Shown here piece by piece: positions 45,686 through 55,213 of a stretch of DNA of 64,000 bases. The notes beneath the pieces are model-generated. The model saw only the letters and a program-made list of their open reading frames with translations, ran no database searches and had not been told where the DNA came from. Within the stretch, counting starts at the first letter, position 1. Every line of letters starts with the position of its first letter. This stretch comes from Chiua virens (Eukaryota; Basidiomycota; Agaricomycetes; Boletales; Boletaceae): the NCBI GenBank assembly GCA_019787685.1, contig JAHNUO010000051.1, forward strand, positions 1 to 64,000, written 5' to 3'. The position numbers and the translations under genes were made by a program.

Positions 45686-46251
45686 TTGATCCTGCACACT
45701 ACCAACTTTATCTGTAGTTCCTACCCAGTTTATGTTATCTCTTGTTTTTCTGTTGATCACTTACTTACTTACTCATCATTTCCTAAAGACCACAAAGCAT
45801 CTGAGCTTCAGTGCAGTTATTCCTTCCATATCCATTTTATTTTCTTGTCACCAATTTCCCATGAAGTATCTATATGTGTGGTTTGTATCTGTTTTTTATC
45901 CAATGAGCATCCTAGTTTCAAGCCAACAGACAATACACATTCCTATCCATTTTATCATCATTTATTTTGTCTTCATCATGATTTTCATACCAATGTATTT
46001 CTGGACTACCTGACCCAAGTCATATTTACTTCTTTTGTATCAGTATTCATGTCTGGTATCAATCTGGCTGACCATTTAATCACTTCATGTAGTCAAATGG
46101 TCTCAGACACTTCCAGATTATATAACTCTCAGGTAGATAAGATAGATTTTAATGTGTCTCTACCTCAGTCATAGACTCTGTCTAGTACTGAGATGAGATC
46201 ACTCCATTCATGCTTACATCTCATACTTACACACTGTAGTATATTTCTACA

Positions 46252-46490
46252 GGTTATAACCCCTGTGCTCTAATCCACAGATATACACATATATTTGTGT
46301 CAACCTCATGTATACATCCATTGAAATATCTAGTACTTTATCAGAAAAGGTCAAGCTACCCAAGCTTGATGTGTCTGGCAAGAACTAGACCACTTGAAAG
46401 GTCCAACCCCAACTTGCTGCTAGCAGTCAAGGACCACCTGGGTACCTCAATGGGAGCAAGTGTCTCAGTGGTTAGGGGAAACAAAGACAC
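46252..46490 (+). pseudogene. Copia-like primer site and gag relic
   Basis: An LTR end TATTTCTACA (to 46251) is followed by GGTTATAACCCC, a variant of the half-tRNA primer site. Near 46340 a frame reads KVKLPKLDVSGKN, stop, TT, stop, KVQ, then QGPPGYLNG. The copia gag consensus would have Trp at both stops, so TGG became TAG and TGA. Strongly decayed. Confidence 0.5.
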
Positions 46491-47080
46491 ATGATGTGAC
46501 CAGGAGACATGTATATATTGTAAGGTTTGAGTCTAGACTCAGAGGAAATAAAGATGATCAATGATTAACCAATAAGTGATATGTATTACCTCAACCTGTA
46601 GTGTTTGAGTACAAGTTTGTGTCAAAGTATATATATTCATCCAAAAATCTGTATGCACTTAATGGAACTACCTAACTCAGTGCAAAATACATGTTTTTGT
46701 CAAAGTATTTGTTGAGATAAAACACATTGGAATGTTTAAAGGAATTGTAGGGTATTAGCCTTGTATCTGTCATTGTCCTGAAGCAAGGAACAAGATGAGC
46801 AAATGTGTGAACTTGGCTGAGAAGGACAACATCACTCAACTACTGACAAGCAGTTCATTTGGCTCATTTGAGAATCAGGAGCTTTGTAACATCTTCACCT
46901 ATGCCATCAAAGCATTGCATGTATGCAATAAATCTGTCAGTCCAGGGCCACCTCTCTCCTGACTTGCCAAGAGGACACATGACAAGATAGAGCTGGCCAA
47001 TGACATGGCCTAAGGAACAACAATGTTTAGACCATGGAAGACATTGATTGAGACCATTACATACCTTTGAGATCACTTTG
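46491..47080. other. No recognisable gene
   Basis: Short frames only; AT-rich with several TATATA runs. A 70-codon minus frame (46864-47076) shows no known motif. Confidence 0.3.
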
Positions 47081-47575
47081 TGTTACAATTCATTCATTTC
47101 ATTTCCTTTTACTTCAATTTTACTATGCTCAGTACTACAGGTACCAACCTACATTCAATCCACAAGGCTTACCCTTGCTCACGCTTACTCAGCAAGGGCC
47201 TAACCCTTTGCCCTGTTTACCTTTTCCTTCTTTGGTCTGATTATGTAACTCCGATCGAACCCATTGTTCCATCATCACCTTCTTTCTTTTTGCTTCCTTT
47301 GATCCACTAGGGATCACTTCATTTTGGTTATTATTCTGATAGCTTCTGCATGTATTATCCTGCTTCTTTTCTGTCCATCACCTATGTGCTGTATGACTCT
47401 TTTGGCCATTTTGCCAGTTCTGCTCTTCTTGGCCATCCCCTTTGCCCGTTGGTCTGTGCACTTTTGTATACATACATATAAATACCTCACAGAAATACCC
47501 TGTACTCCTTAGTCTCGATCTCCACAATCTAGCTGAGTATCTCTGCTCCTTCTTGGGGTGCTAGCTCACCCAATA
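47081..47575 (+). repeat. LTR family B fragment
   Basis: Starts TGTTACAATTC and follows the 5' part and promoter region of the solo LTR at 9340, including ATGCTCAGTAC, TACTCAGCAAGGGC and CATATAAATACC (near 47476). It breaks off near 47575, well before the LTR end, shortly upstream of the Ty3 insertion at 47660. Confidence 0.75.
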
Positions 47576-47659
47576 CAAGTCTTTAATGTGGATGGAACCA
47601 AGAACCAATCAGGTTCCATTACTCACACAACACAAATCCTGATCAATTACAAAGGTCAC

Positions 47660-48228
47660 TGTCATATCCTGTATATCTCATCGATCCAACTCCGAGATCT
47701 CCGGGTTTACTCCTTCATTACTCTGGTACAATCTCTCTCTGGATACAACTCCTGATCTCTGGACTTCACTTAGAACCTTCTCAATTTCCTCTTGTCTCTT
47801 TTCATACTAGTGTTACATTAGTAATAACCTGTGTCTCGCTTAACAGCACGGCTCTGGCCTCTGTACATACCCAGCTCCACTCCGGGTACATACTTTCCTG
47901 ATTTCCGTCTTACTCAGTTTCTTACCAACCCCGTTACTAATCTCCATTCTACTCCGAGTATATAAACTGTAGTACTCCAACTTTGTACCCTCAGTCTGAA
48001 TATTAGTTTTACCTTCTATTCCCTCCGAACTCCATAAGACCTCGACGGTCTTATCTCTGCTCGACTTCACTTCGGTGTTAAGTCTCACCTCCGACCTCCG
48101 TTCTTCATTCTCCAAAATAAAGGACAGACTAGTGACAAGGGCGCACCACACATGGTGAAGCCAAGTCCCTCCGCAAGAATAACTCCGGAGTTCCAGAGTT
48201 CATACCCCAAGTAGACCCGGTCTTAACA
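47660..48228 (+). repeat. Ty3 5' LTR
   Basis: 569 bp, TGTCATATCC to GGTCTTAACA. It holds the TATA box and the inferred start of transcription. A diverged relative is the solo LTR at 8132. Confidence 0.95.
47958..48002 (+). promoter_or_regulatory. Ty3 promoter: TATA box and inferred transcript start
   Basis: TATATAAA at 47958-47965 is followed 34 nt after its first base by AGTCTGAATAT at 47992-48002. That block is the exact complement of the primer site at 48231, which in self-primed elements is the 5' end of the RNA. The start is therefore placed at or next to 47992. Confidence 0.75.
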
Positions 48229-48230
48229 GT

Positions 48231-48241
48231 ATATTCAGACT
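48231..48241 (+). other. Ty3 self-priming primer-binding site
   Basis: ATATTCAGACT, two bases after the LTR, is complementary over 11 nt to 47992-48002 in the LTR. No TGG start of an ordinary tRNA site is present. Tf1 of fission yeast uses an 11-nt pairing of the RNA's own 5' end in the same way. Confidence 0.8.
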
Positions 48242-48424
48242 TCCACTTGTCACTAGTCACTGAACATGGCTATGCACGCAACCAGATCCAGAAGCCATGC
48301 TGAAGGTGCACGACCAATATCTCCATGATGCAACCCTCTCATACAATACAGAAGTACTCGTCAAGGTGCAAAACTCGTCAAACAATTCCGAACCTTTTCC
48401 TCCAGACATGCCCCTCCTGCCTCC

Positions 48425-49630
48425 ATGGCAGGTCGCGTACCACAAATTCCCACTCCAGGAGCACGCATCGCAGAGCGCGCACTCGGAGGACGACTAGATA
48501 CTACTCCGTCCGAACTCTCCGAAGAACCCATCACCACACCACAGAATGCGTTAGGTGATGATGACCCGGACGATCCGGACTACCCCGGAGATGATCCTGG
48601 TTCTGACCACGACTCCAACCCCGATTCTTATTGCTCAGAGAACGACCTCACTGAGGCTGAAAACGTTCTCGGACAGCTCGCCAATGCTATTCGTGACCTT
48701 GCCCGTTCTTCCTGTTGCCCTCCCTCCAACTCCTCTCCCCGCACTAAGGTCCGGGAACCAGACCAGTTTGACGGGACTGATCCCCGCAAACTCCAAGTCT
48801 TCCTGGTCCAATGCAAATTAAACTTCCAAGACCGCCCTAATGCTTTCTACACAGACCACGCCCAAGTAACCTTCACACAGTCTTACCTCAAGGGTATGGC
48901 TCTGGAATGGTTCGAACTGGACCTACTCCAGATGGAAGATTCGACACTCCATCCTGACTGGATGGATAACTACACCGAGTTTGTCTTGGAACTCCAGATG
49001 AACTTCAGACCTCACGACCCCATCGGAGATGCCGAGCATCAGCTCGATCATCTCTCTATGAAGGATGGACAGCGTATCAACAAGTATGTTGTCGAATTTA
49101 ATAGGATTGCTTCGCAAGTCCGAGGTTATGGAGAAGGTGCCCTCCGGCACCATTTCTACAATGGGTTGCCTGACCGCATCAAGGGTGAGATCTCCCACGT
49201 TGGCAAACCCTCCGACCTCGTCCAACTCCGCTACCTTGCACAAGGTATCGACGCACGCTACTGGGAGCGCAAGTCCGAGATAAACCGCCAAACAAAGCAA
49301 CCCTCTAACAACTCCACACCCAAGACCTCCAAGAAACACTCCGCATCCAACTCCGGTAATCATTCCGGCAACCAGAAGTCGAAAGACTCCTCAGAGTCCA
49401 AAGGCAAAGTTGCCACTACCCCCGCTGTCCTGAAGCCCGACTATTCTTCTAAGTTAGGCAAGGACGGTAAACTCACTGCAGAAGAACGCAAACGTCGTTT
49501 CGACAATAACCTCTGCATGTTCTGCGGGAAATCCGGGCACATGGCTAAGGATTGCTCCAAGTTTTCTTCCAGGGCATCCAAGGCTCGTGCAACGAAGACC
49601 ACAACCTCCAGCATGGAGGCAAAAAAATAG
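48425..49630 (+). CDS. Ty3 gag (capsid and nucleocapsid)
   Basis: An open frame of 401 residues. The capsid part (about residues 110-285) has KVREPDQFDGTDPRKLQVFL, MALEWFELDL and the retrotransposon-gag block ending in YNGLPDRIKGEI. A basic linker rich in Ser, Asn and Lys leads to one CCHC zinc knuckle, CMFCGKSGHMAKDC, near residue 365. The frame ends TAG right after seven A's (49621-49627), set for a -1 shift into pol. Start chosen at 48425 as the first ATG giving the whole conserved frame. It is the only intact protein of the element. Confidence 0.9.
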   Translation: MAGRVPQIPTPGARIAERALGGRLDTTPSELSEEPITTPQNALGDDDPDDPDYPGDDPGSDHDSNPDSYCSENDLTEAENVLGQLANAIRDLARSSCCPPSNSSPRTKVREPDQFDGTDPRKLQVFLVQCKLNFQDRPNAFYTDHAQVTFTQSYLKGMALEWFELDLLQMEDSTLHPDWMDNYTEFVLELQMNFRPHDPIGDAEHQLDHLSMKDGQRINKYVVEFNRIASQVRGYGEGALRHHFYNGLPDRIKGEISHVGKPSDLVQLRYLAQGIDARYWERKSEINRQTKQPSNNSTPKTSKKHSASNSGNHSGNQKSKDSSESKGKVATTPAVLKPDYSSKLGKDGKLTAEERKRRFDNNLCMFCGKSGHMAKDCSKFSSRASKARATKTTTSSMEAKK

Positions 49631-50829
49631 TCCGCAACCTCCGCAACTCCGCACGGATGGAAGGTTGCATTGACACCTCCCGTGCACCTAAGGAGCTACA
49701 TCTCAACACATCCGCTCTTTCAGATCCCAAATCCCTTATGCCCTCCATCTCTATAGTCTCCTATGACATTCCTTCCTTCTCTGCGCTTGTAGACTCCGGC
49801 TCCTCCGATTGTTTCATAGATACAACCTTTGTCAATGACCATGAAATTTCCTCCTACTCCGTACCCCTGCTTCAACTCCGACTCTTCGATGGAACATCCA
49901 ACTCCACCATTACTCAGGCGATCGACCTCTCTATACGTTTCGAAACTGGTGATATCACTCCGACAACATTCTACGTCACCCCATTGGATGGATCATGTTC
50001 CCTTGTTCTAGGACATAACTGGCTGACCCGCCACAATCCATTGATTGACTGGGTTTCTAGCAGTATCTCGTTCCGCACACCTGAACACACCAGTCCAACA
50101 CCTCCGAGCTCATCTCCGCAGCCCCTGGACTTACCTCCTCTGGCTGACACCACCACCTCCGATGCACCGTGTTTCTCCGAGCGAAAGGCTCCTCCCATTG
50201 TGCTTATCAACGCAGCTGCTTTTGTGTTGGCATGCTGCCTTGAAGGCTCTGTACAATTTAGCCTGCAACTCCGTCCCCAGGAAACTGAGCTCCGCTTGGT
50301 CTCTGCCTCCCCCGAAACCCCTGTCGATCTGTCCTCCATTCCTCCGGAATACCACAACTTCGCCGATGTGTTCAGTAAGAGCAAACCGTCCACACTTGCT
50401 CCACATCGTGAGCACGACCTCAAGATTGATTTAGAGGAAGGTGCTTCCCCTCCAGTAGGAACCACCTATTCCCTTTCTCCATCCGAACTTGGGTCCCTCC
50501 ATATATTCCTTGATGAGCATCTCGCTATGGGCTTCATCCACCCTTCCTCCTCCGCTCATGCCACTCCAGTTCTCTTTGTCCACAAGAAGGACGGTTCACT
50601 CCGCCTTTGCATCGACTTCCGAGGACTGAATAAGATCATGAAGAAAGACCACTACCCGCTTCCCTGCATCTCCAACCTCCTTGACGCTCCGAGCAACATG
50701 AAGATCTACACCAAAATCGACCTCCGGCACGCTTACCACTTAACCGCATCACCGAGGGAGACGAATGGAAGACTTCATTCCACACATGCTACGGATCTTA
50801 CGAATGGCTTGTCATGCCTTTCAGCTTGA
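49552..50829 (+). pseudogene. Ty3 protease and first part of reverse transcriptase
   Basis: The -1 frame relative to gag. Protease motif ALVDSGSSDCFID near 49790 and LVLGHNWLTRHNPLIDW near 50005. A linker leads to the RT entry (PPEYHNFADVFSK near 50345, KKDGSLRLCIDFRGLNKI near 50585, [11 protein letters not shown] near 50710). Near 50745 the frame changes; the next frame continues with EWKTSFHT and [13 protein letters not shown]. Confidence 0.88.
49621..49630 (+). promoter_or_regulatory. -1 ribosomal frameshift site A AAA AAA TAG
   Basis: In the gag frame the run reads GC A AAA AAA TAG, a textbook slippery heptamer touching the stop. After a -1 slip the ribosome enters the frame KKIVRNLRNSARMEGC, which is the open pol frame. 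No downstream pseudoknot was worked out. Confidence 0.75.
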
Positions 50830-51840
50830 CCAACACCCCTGCAGCTTTCCAGCGGTTCATCAATACCATCTTTGCTGATCTATTAGATGTTTGCGTGATA
50901 GTCTACTTGGACGACATTTTAATCTACTCGACAAATAAAGCTTCCCACTGGGAGCATGTCTGAGAGGTTCTCCGAAGACTCTGCAAAAACATTCTGTACA
51001 CCAAACCTGAAAAATGCAAATGGTCCACAGACTCTACCGAGTACCTTGGGTACCAGCTCTCTCCCTCCGGTCTCTCCATGTCCCCGGAGAAAGTCAAATC
51101 TATTCAAGACTGGCCTGAACCCTGCAAGGTGAAGGACATTCAGTCCTTCCTCGGTTTCACAAATTTCTACTGACATTTCATCTCCAATTACTCCGATATC
51201 GTCGTTCCTTTGACTTGCCTGACTTGCAAAGGCACTCCATGGAACTTTGGCGATGACTGCTGCTCTGCCTTCCAGAAACTTAAGGATGCTTTCACCTCCG
51301 CACCTGTTCTAATGCATTGGGTCCCTGATGCTCCCCTCATTATGGAAACAGACGCTTCCGACTATGCTATCGCTGGTATTCTCTCCATCCGGTGCTCGGA
51401 CAATGAAGTCCGGCCTGTAGCGTATTATTCCCGGATGTTGTCTCCTCCAGAGCTCAACTATGACACCCATGACAAAGAACTCCTTGCTATACATGAAGCA
51501 TTCCGAACCTGGAGACATTACCTCGAAGGCTCCGGCACTCCGGTTGACTCATCACCGACCACAAAAATCTCGACTATTTCTCTACTATGAAACTCTTGAC
51601 TTGGCGACAAGCTTGCTGGTCGGAGTTCCTTAGTCAATTCAATATGATTGTTCATTTCCGACCCGGACGCCTCGGAGCTAAGCCCAATGCCCTCACTCGA
51701 TGATGGGACGTCTATCCCAAAGAGAGGGATAGGGACTACGCTCGCATCAATCCTCACAACTTCAAACCCGTGTTTACCCAAGAACAGCTCGCATCTTCCC
51801 TTAGAGCAACTTGTCTCGCTGCTCCAGTACTCTGAGCAAG
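50745..51840 (+). pseudogene. Ty3 RT core and RNase H
   Basis: The catalytic block [10 protein letters not shown] is intact near 50900, followed by TGA at 50961 and 51171. RNase H (ETDASDYAIAG, RPVAYYSRML, YDTHDKELLAI) runs from about 51340. A second frame change near 51545 moves on to [20 protein letters not shown] and [12 protein letters not shown] before TGA at 51701. Each TGA stands where Arg is expected. Confidence 0.85.
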
Positions 51841-51849
51841 CACCCTCTT

Positions 51850-53345
51850 CAACCTCGAAACCCTTCATAATGATATCCTCTCTGCTCTTCCCTCTGATCC
51901 TCTGGCCACAGTACACATGTCCGAGTCCGAACCCTCGGAATCACGTTGGAACGTCGATTCAGACGGTTTCTTACGCCTAGACAATCGCATCTATGTACAT
52001 CCCTGACTCCAATGATCTCCGACTCCAAGTACTCCGATACAAACATGACCATCCACTCTCTGGACACTTTGGACAAAACTGCACTTTGGAACTTATTCGC
52101 CGCAAATACACTTGGCCTGGCATCAGGACATTCGTCAAAGAGTATATCTCATCCTGTACCTCCTGTGCTCGCGCAAAGGTTCCAAGACATAAGCCTTACG
52201 GATTATTGAAACAACTCCCCATCCCTGAACGTCCCTGGAATTCCATATCAATGGACTTCATCGAACAGCTTCCTCCATCCTCTGGTTACACCGCCATCCT
52301 AGTCATAGTAGATCACCTGTCAAAACAGTGCATCTTCATCCCCACCTACGACACGATAACATCCCCAGACTTGGCTAAGTTGTTCCTTCTCCATGTGTTC
52401 TCGAAACACGGAGTTCCTTCCCACATTACATCTGATCGCGGATCAGAATTCGTGTCACACTTCTTTAGGTCCCTTGGAAAGGCCTTAGACATCCAACTCC
52501 ATTTCACCTCTGGTTATCACCCTGAAGGAGATGGCCAGACAGAGTGTATGAACCAGACCCTGGACCAATATCTCTGAGTCTACTGTAACTACCAACAGGA
52601 TGACTGGTCCGAACTCCTGCCCCTTGTGGAGTTCTCATACAACAATGCTCCGAACGCCACCACCGGTGTCTCTCCGTTCTTCGCCAACAAGGGCTACCAC
52701 CCAAACATCTCCGTGTACCCCAAACAGGACATGACCTCCACACGCTGCACGCAAATACTCCGTTGATCTCGACTCACTCCACCAATTCCTCCGAGAGGAA
52801 ATGGCCCATGCTCAAGAGTGATACCAAGGACCTGCTGATGCCAGGCGAACTCCGGCTCCAGACTTCAAAGTTGGAGACCAGGTATTCGTCAAGGCTATGT
52901 AAGTACTTCAAAACTACCTGGCCCTCTAAGAAACTCTCCGACAAGAATTTAGGGCCATACGACATCATCGCTCAAGCTGGGACCCACTCCTTCACACTCC
53001 AACTCCCCAACTCCATGAAGTCCGTACACCCGGTGTTCCACGTCTCTCAATTAGAACCTTGCATTCCAAACACCATACCGAACCGTGTTCAACCCCCACC
53101 ACCTCCGATTGAAGTAGACGGCGAACCGGAGTACGAGATCTCTGAAATCCTTGATTCCAAGATAGATTGACGAAGGAAAAATTGCAAACTATTGTACTTG
53201 GTATGATGGGCTGGTTATGAAGGCACTGATGAAGAAACTTCTTGGTTGTTGGCTACCGAACTCAGGCATGCCTCTGAAATCGTTACGGAGTTCCATCTCT
53301 GGTACCCGGACAAACCCGGACCTCACTCCGCATAATGATGAACAA
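51850..53345 (+). pseudogene. Ty3 integrase with C-terminal chromodomain
   Basis: The HHCC zinc domain (HDHPLSGHFGQNCT ... CTSCARAK) starts near 52045. The core keeps the acidic triad: MDFIEQLP, ITSDRGSEF and DGQTECMNQ. TGA follows at 52575 and 52819. A GPY/F-like block (KNLGPYDIIAQAG near 52945) leads to a chromodomain near 53127-53260 (EYEISEILDSKID, then CKLLYLV, WAGYEGTDEETSW), broken by TGA at 53168 and 53204. Chromodomains direct insertion to marked chromatin in this class. Confidence 0.88.
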
Positions 53346-53369
53346 ATCTTAGTAACAAAATATTTCTAT

Positions 53370-54344
53370 CTACTTGCCCTTAGCCAGATCCTCCCTCAGC
53401 CTATCTACATCCTCTTCGTCGTGTAACTCCTGCTGCTCTTGCCCCAACTCCGCTACCTCCAATTCCACTCCGACCATCGTGTCGGTATCCTCTTCCTCCG
53501 ACTCCAGCTCCGGTGACCACTCCCCATGCAACTCCTCTCCCTTCAGATGGGCCAGCTCCTCCGTCCAGTCCGCCATCCTCTCCACCTGCGCTGTCAAGCA
53601 GTCCAGCCGCTTGATGTGCAACTTGAAGGCGGTAGCGATCTCCTTCCAGACCGCTACCATCTCCGAGTTCCCGGCGCAGTCTCCGCAGCTCCGGTCCCTG
53701 CTCGGCCCCACCTCCACCACCTCCACTGACGCCGACCTCATCTTCTTCTTCCTCAGCCCCTCCTTGTCGTCCGCGTGTTTCCTCCGTCTCTTCTCCGGTC
53801 GCTCCTCTCCTGGAAGTTCGCACTTCAGCTTGCCTTTCTGGCAAGCCTCACAGGACCGACCCTTCTTCCTTTCTCCAGGAATGCATTCAATCCCCGCTGT
53901 TACACATCTTGTGCACGGCTCCCTCTCTTTCTCCTTCCCCTTGCCCTTATCCTTCGGAGCGCTTTGCTCCGCTCAGATCTCCTCGGCCTGTCAACTCCGT
54001 CAGCTCCACGCTACTCGGACTCAACTATTACTCACCCTCTTCTTGGCCGCCTCCTCAGCCTCCTTGAGGCGCTTCTCCTCCACAACCTTCTGTGCCTCCT
54101 CCGCCTTCCGCTTTGCCTCCTCCGCCTTCCGCTTTGCCTCCTCCGCCTTCTGTCTCGCCTCCTCCACTTTCCTCCATTGCTCCTCCTCCTTCCACGCTTT
54201 TGCGCGTTGACACCACTTGGACGCCTTCGCCTCGAACAGCTCGTCGCTGTCGTCATCGGCCTCCTTGAGATGCTCGTCGCTCCATTGTTTGACTGTTGTC
54301 GATATCGGACATGGTAGAGGTTGGAAGTTAAGGAGTGAAGGCAT
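53370..54344 (-). pseudogene. Antisense coiled-coil Zn2Cys6-like gene inside the Ty3 element
   Basis: On the minus strand, exon 54036-54344 encodes DELFEAKASKWCQRAKAWKE followed by a strongly charged helix (repeats of AEEAKRK). An intron 53988-54035 (GTGAGT...CAG) joins to a second exon down to 53370. It carries CTRCVTAGIEC and CEACQKGKLKC, spacing C-x2-C-x6-C twice as in fungal binuclear zinc clusters, then a coiled-coil-like part (VERMADWTEELAHLKGEE) and an acidic tail. One TGA at 53973-53975, again a likely former CGA, breaks it. Comparable antisense frames accompany other basidiomycete Ty3 elements (from memory). A role in regulating the element or its host is speculation. Confidence 0.6.
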
Positions 54345-54466
54345 GCCCGAATTTATATGAGGGACTCCACATCTGAGTCTGAAATTGAAGTCCGCAAATC
54401 TGCTTTGACCTTGCTTTGCTTTGACAGCTATTGTTTCTCGCTTATGGCCTTCAGGGGTTCAGGCCT

Positions 54467-54479
54467 AAAGGGGAGATAC
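54467..54479 (+). other. Ty3 polypurine tract
   Basis: AAAGGGGAGATAC directly precedes the 3' LTR. Confidence 0.75.
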
Positions 54480-55049
54480 TGTCATATCCCGTATATCTCA
54501 TCGATCCAACTCCGAGATCTCCGGGTTTACTCCTTCATTACTCCGGTACGATCTCTCTCCAGATACAACTCCTGATCTCCGAACTTCACTTAGAACCTTC
54601 TCAATTTCCTCTTGTCTCTTTTCATACTAGTGTTACATTAGTAATAACCTGTGTCTCGCTTAACAGCACAGCTCCGGCCTCTGTACATACCCAGCTCCAC
54701 TCTGGGTACATACTTTCCTGATTTCCGTCTTACTCAGTTTCTTACCAACCCCGTTACTAATCTCCATTCTACTCCGAGTATATAAACTGTAGTACTCCAA
54801 CTTTGTACCCTCAGTCTGAATATTAGTTTTACCTTCTATTCCCTCCGAACTCCATAAGACCTCGACGGTCTTATCTCTGCTCGACTTCACTTCGGTGTTA
54901 AGTCTCACCTCCGACCTCCGTTCTTCATTCTCCAAAATAAAGGACAGACTTGTGACAAGGGCGCACCATACATGGTGAAGCCAAGTCCCTCCACAAGAAT
55001 AACTCCAGGAGTTCCGGAGTTCATACCCCGAGTAGACCCGGTCTTAACA
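54480..55049 (+). repeat. Ty3 3' LTR
   Basis: 570 bp, same ends as the 5' LTR. It retains TATATAAA (54779-54786) and the inferred start block, so it could still drive transcription to the right, into the helicase relic. Confidence 0.95.
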
Positions 55050-55213
55050 CAATTACCACAACATCTGGAGACATTGGGTCGCAGACTATTGCATCGAGTC
55101 ACACTTGTCACACTCTTGTCCAAAACAGGATGGATGGTGAATCTTTTGGGACGAGGAGATACCTGTTTTGTACATAACCTAAAATTGCTGAAGTTCCTAA
55201 ATTTTGCCATGCT

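Larger units (their letters stand above)
47660..55049 (+). mobile_element. Full-length Ty3 chromovirus, inactive
   Basis: A 7,390-bp element bounded by LTRs of 569 and 570 bp that differ at few positions. The order gag, protease, RT, RNase H, integrase, chromodomain is that of chromoviruses. The promoter, primer site and slippery heptamer fit a self-primed element with -1 frameshifting. An antisense frame lies between pol and the 3' LTR. The bases flanking the LTRs differ (GTCAC left, CAATT right), so no target duplication remains. Multiple TGA stops and frame changes in pol make it inactive. Confidence 0.95.

Noticed and set aside
47630..47665. Possible tRNA-type target next to the Ty3 insertion
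   Set aside because: No cloverleaf or box A/B could be built; no tRNA gene was found in the window.
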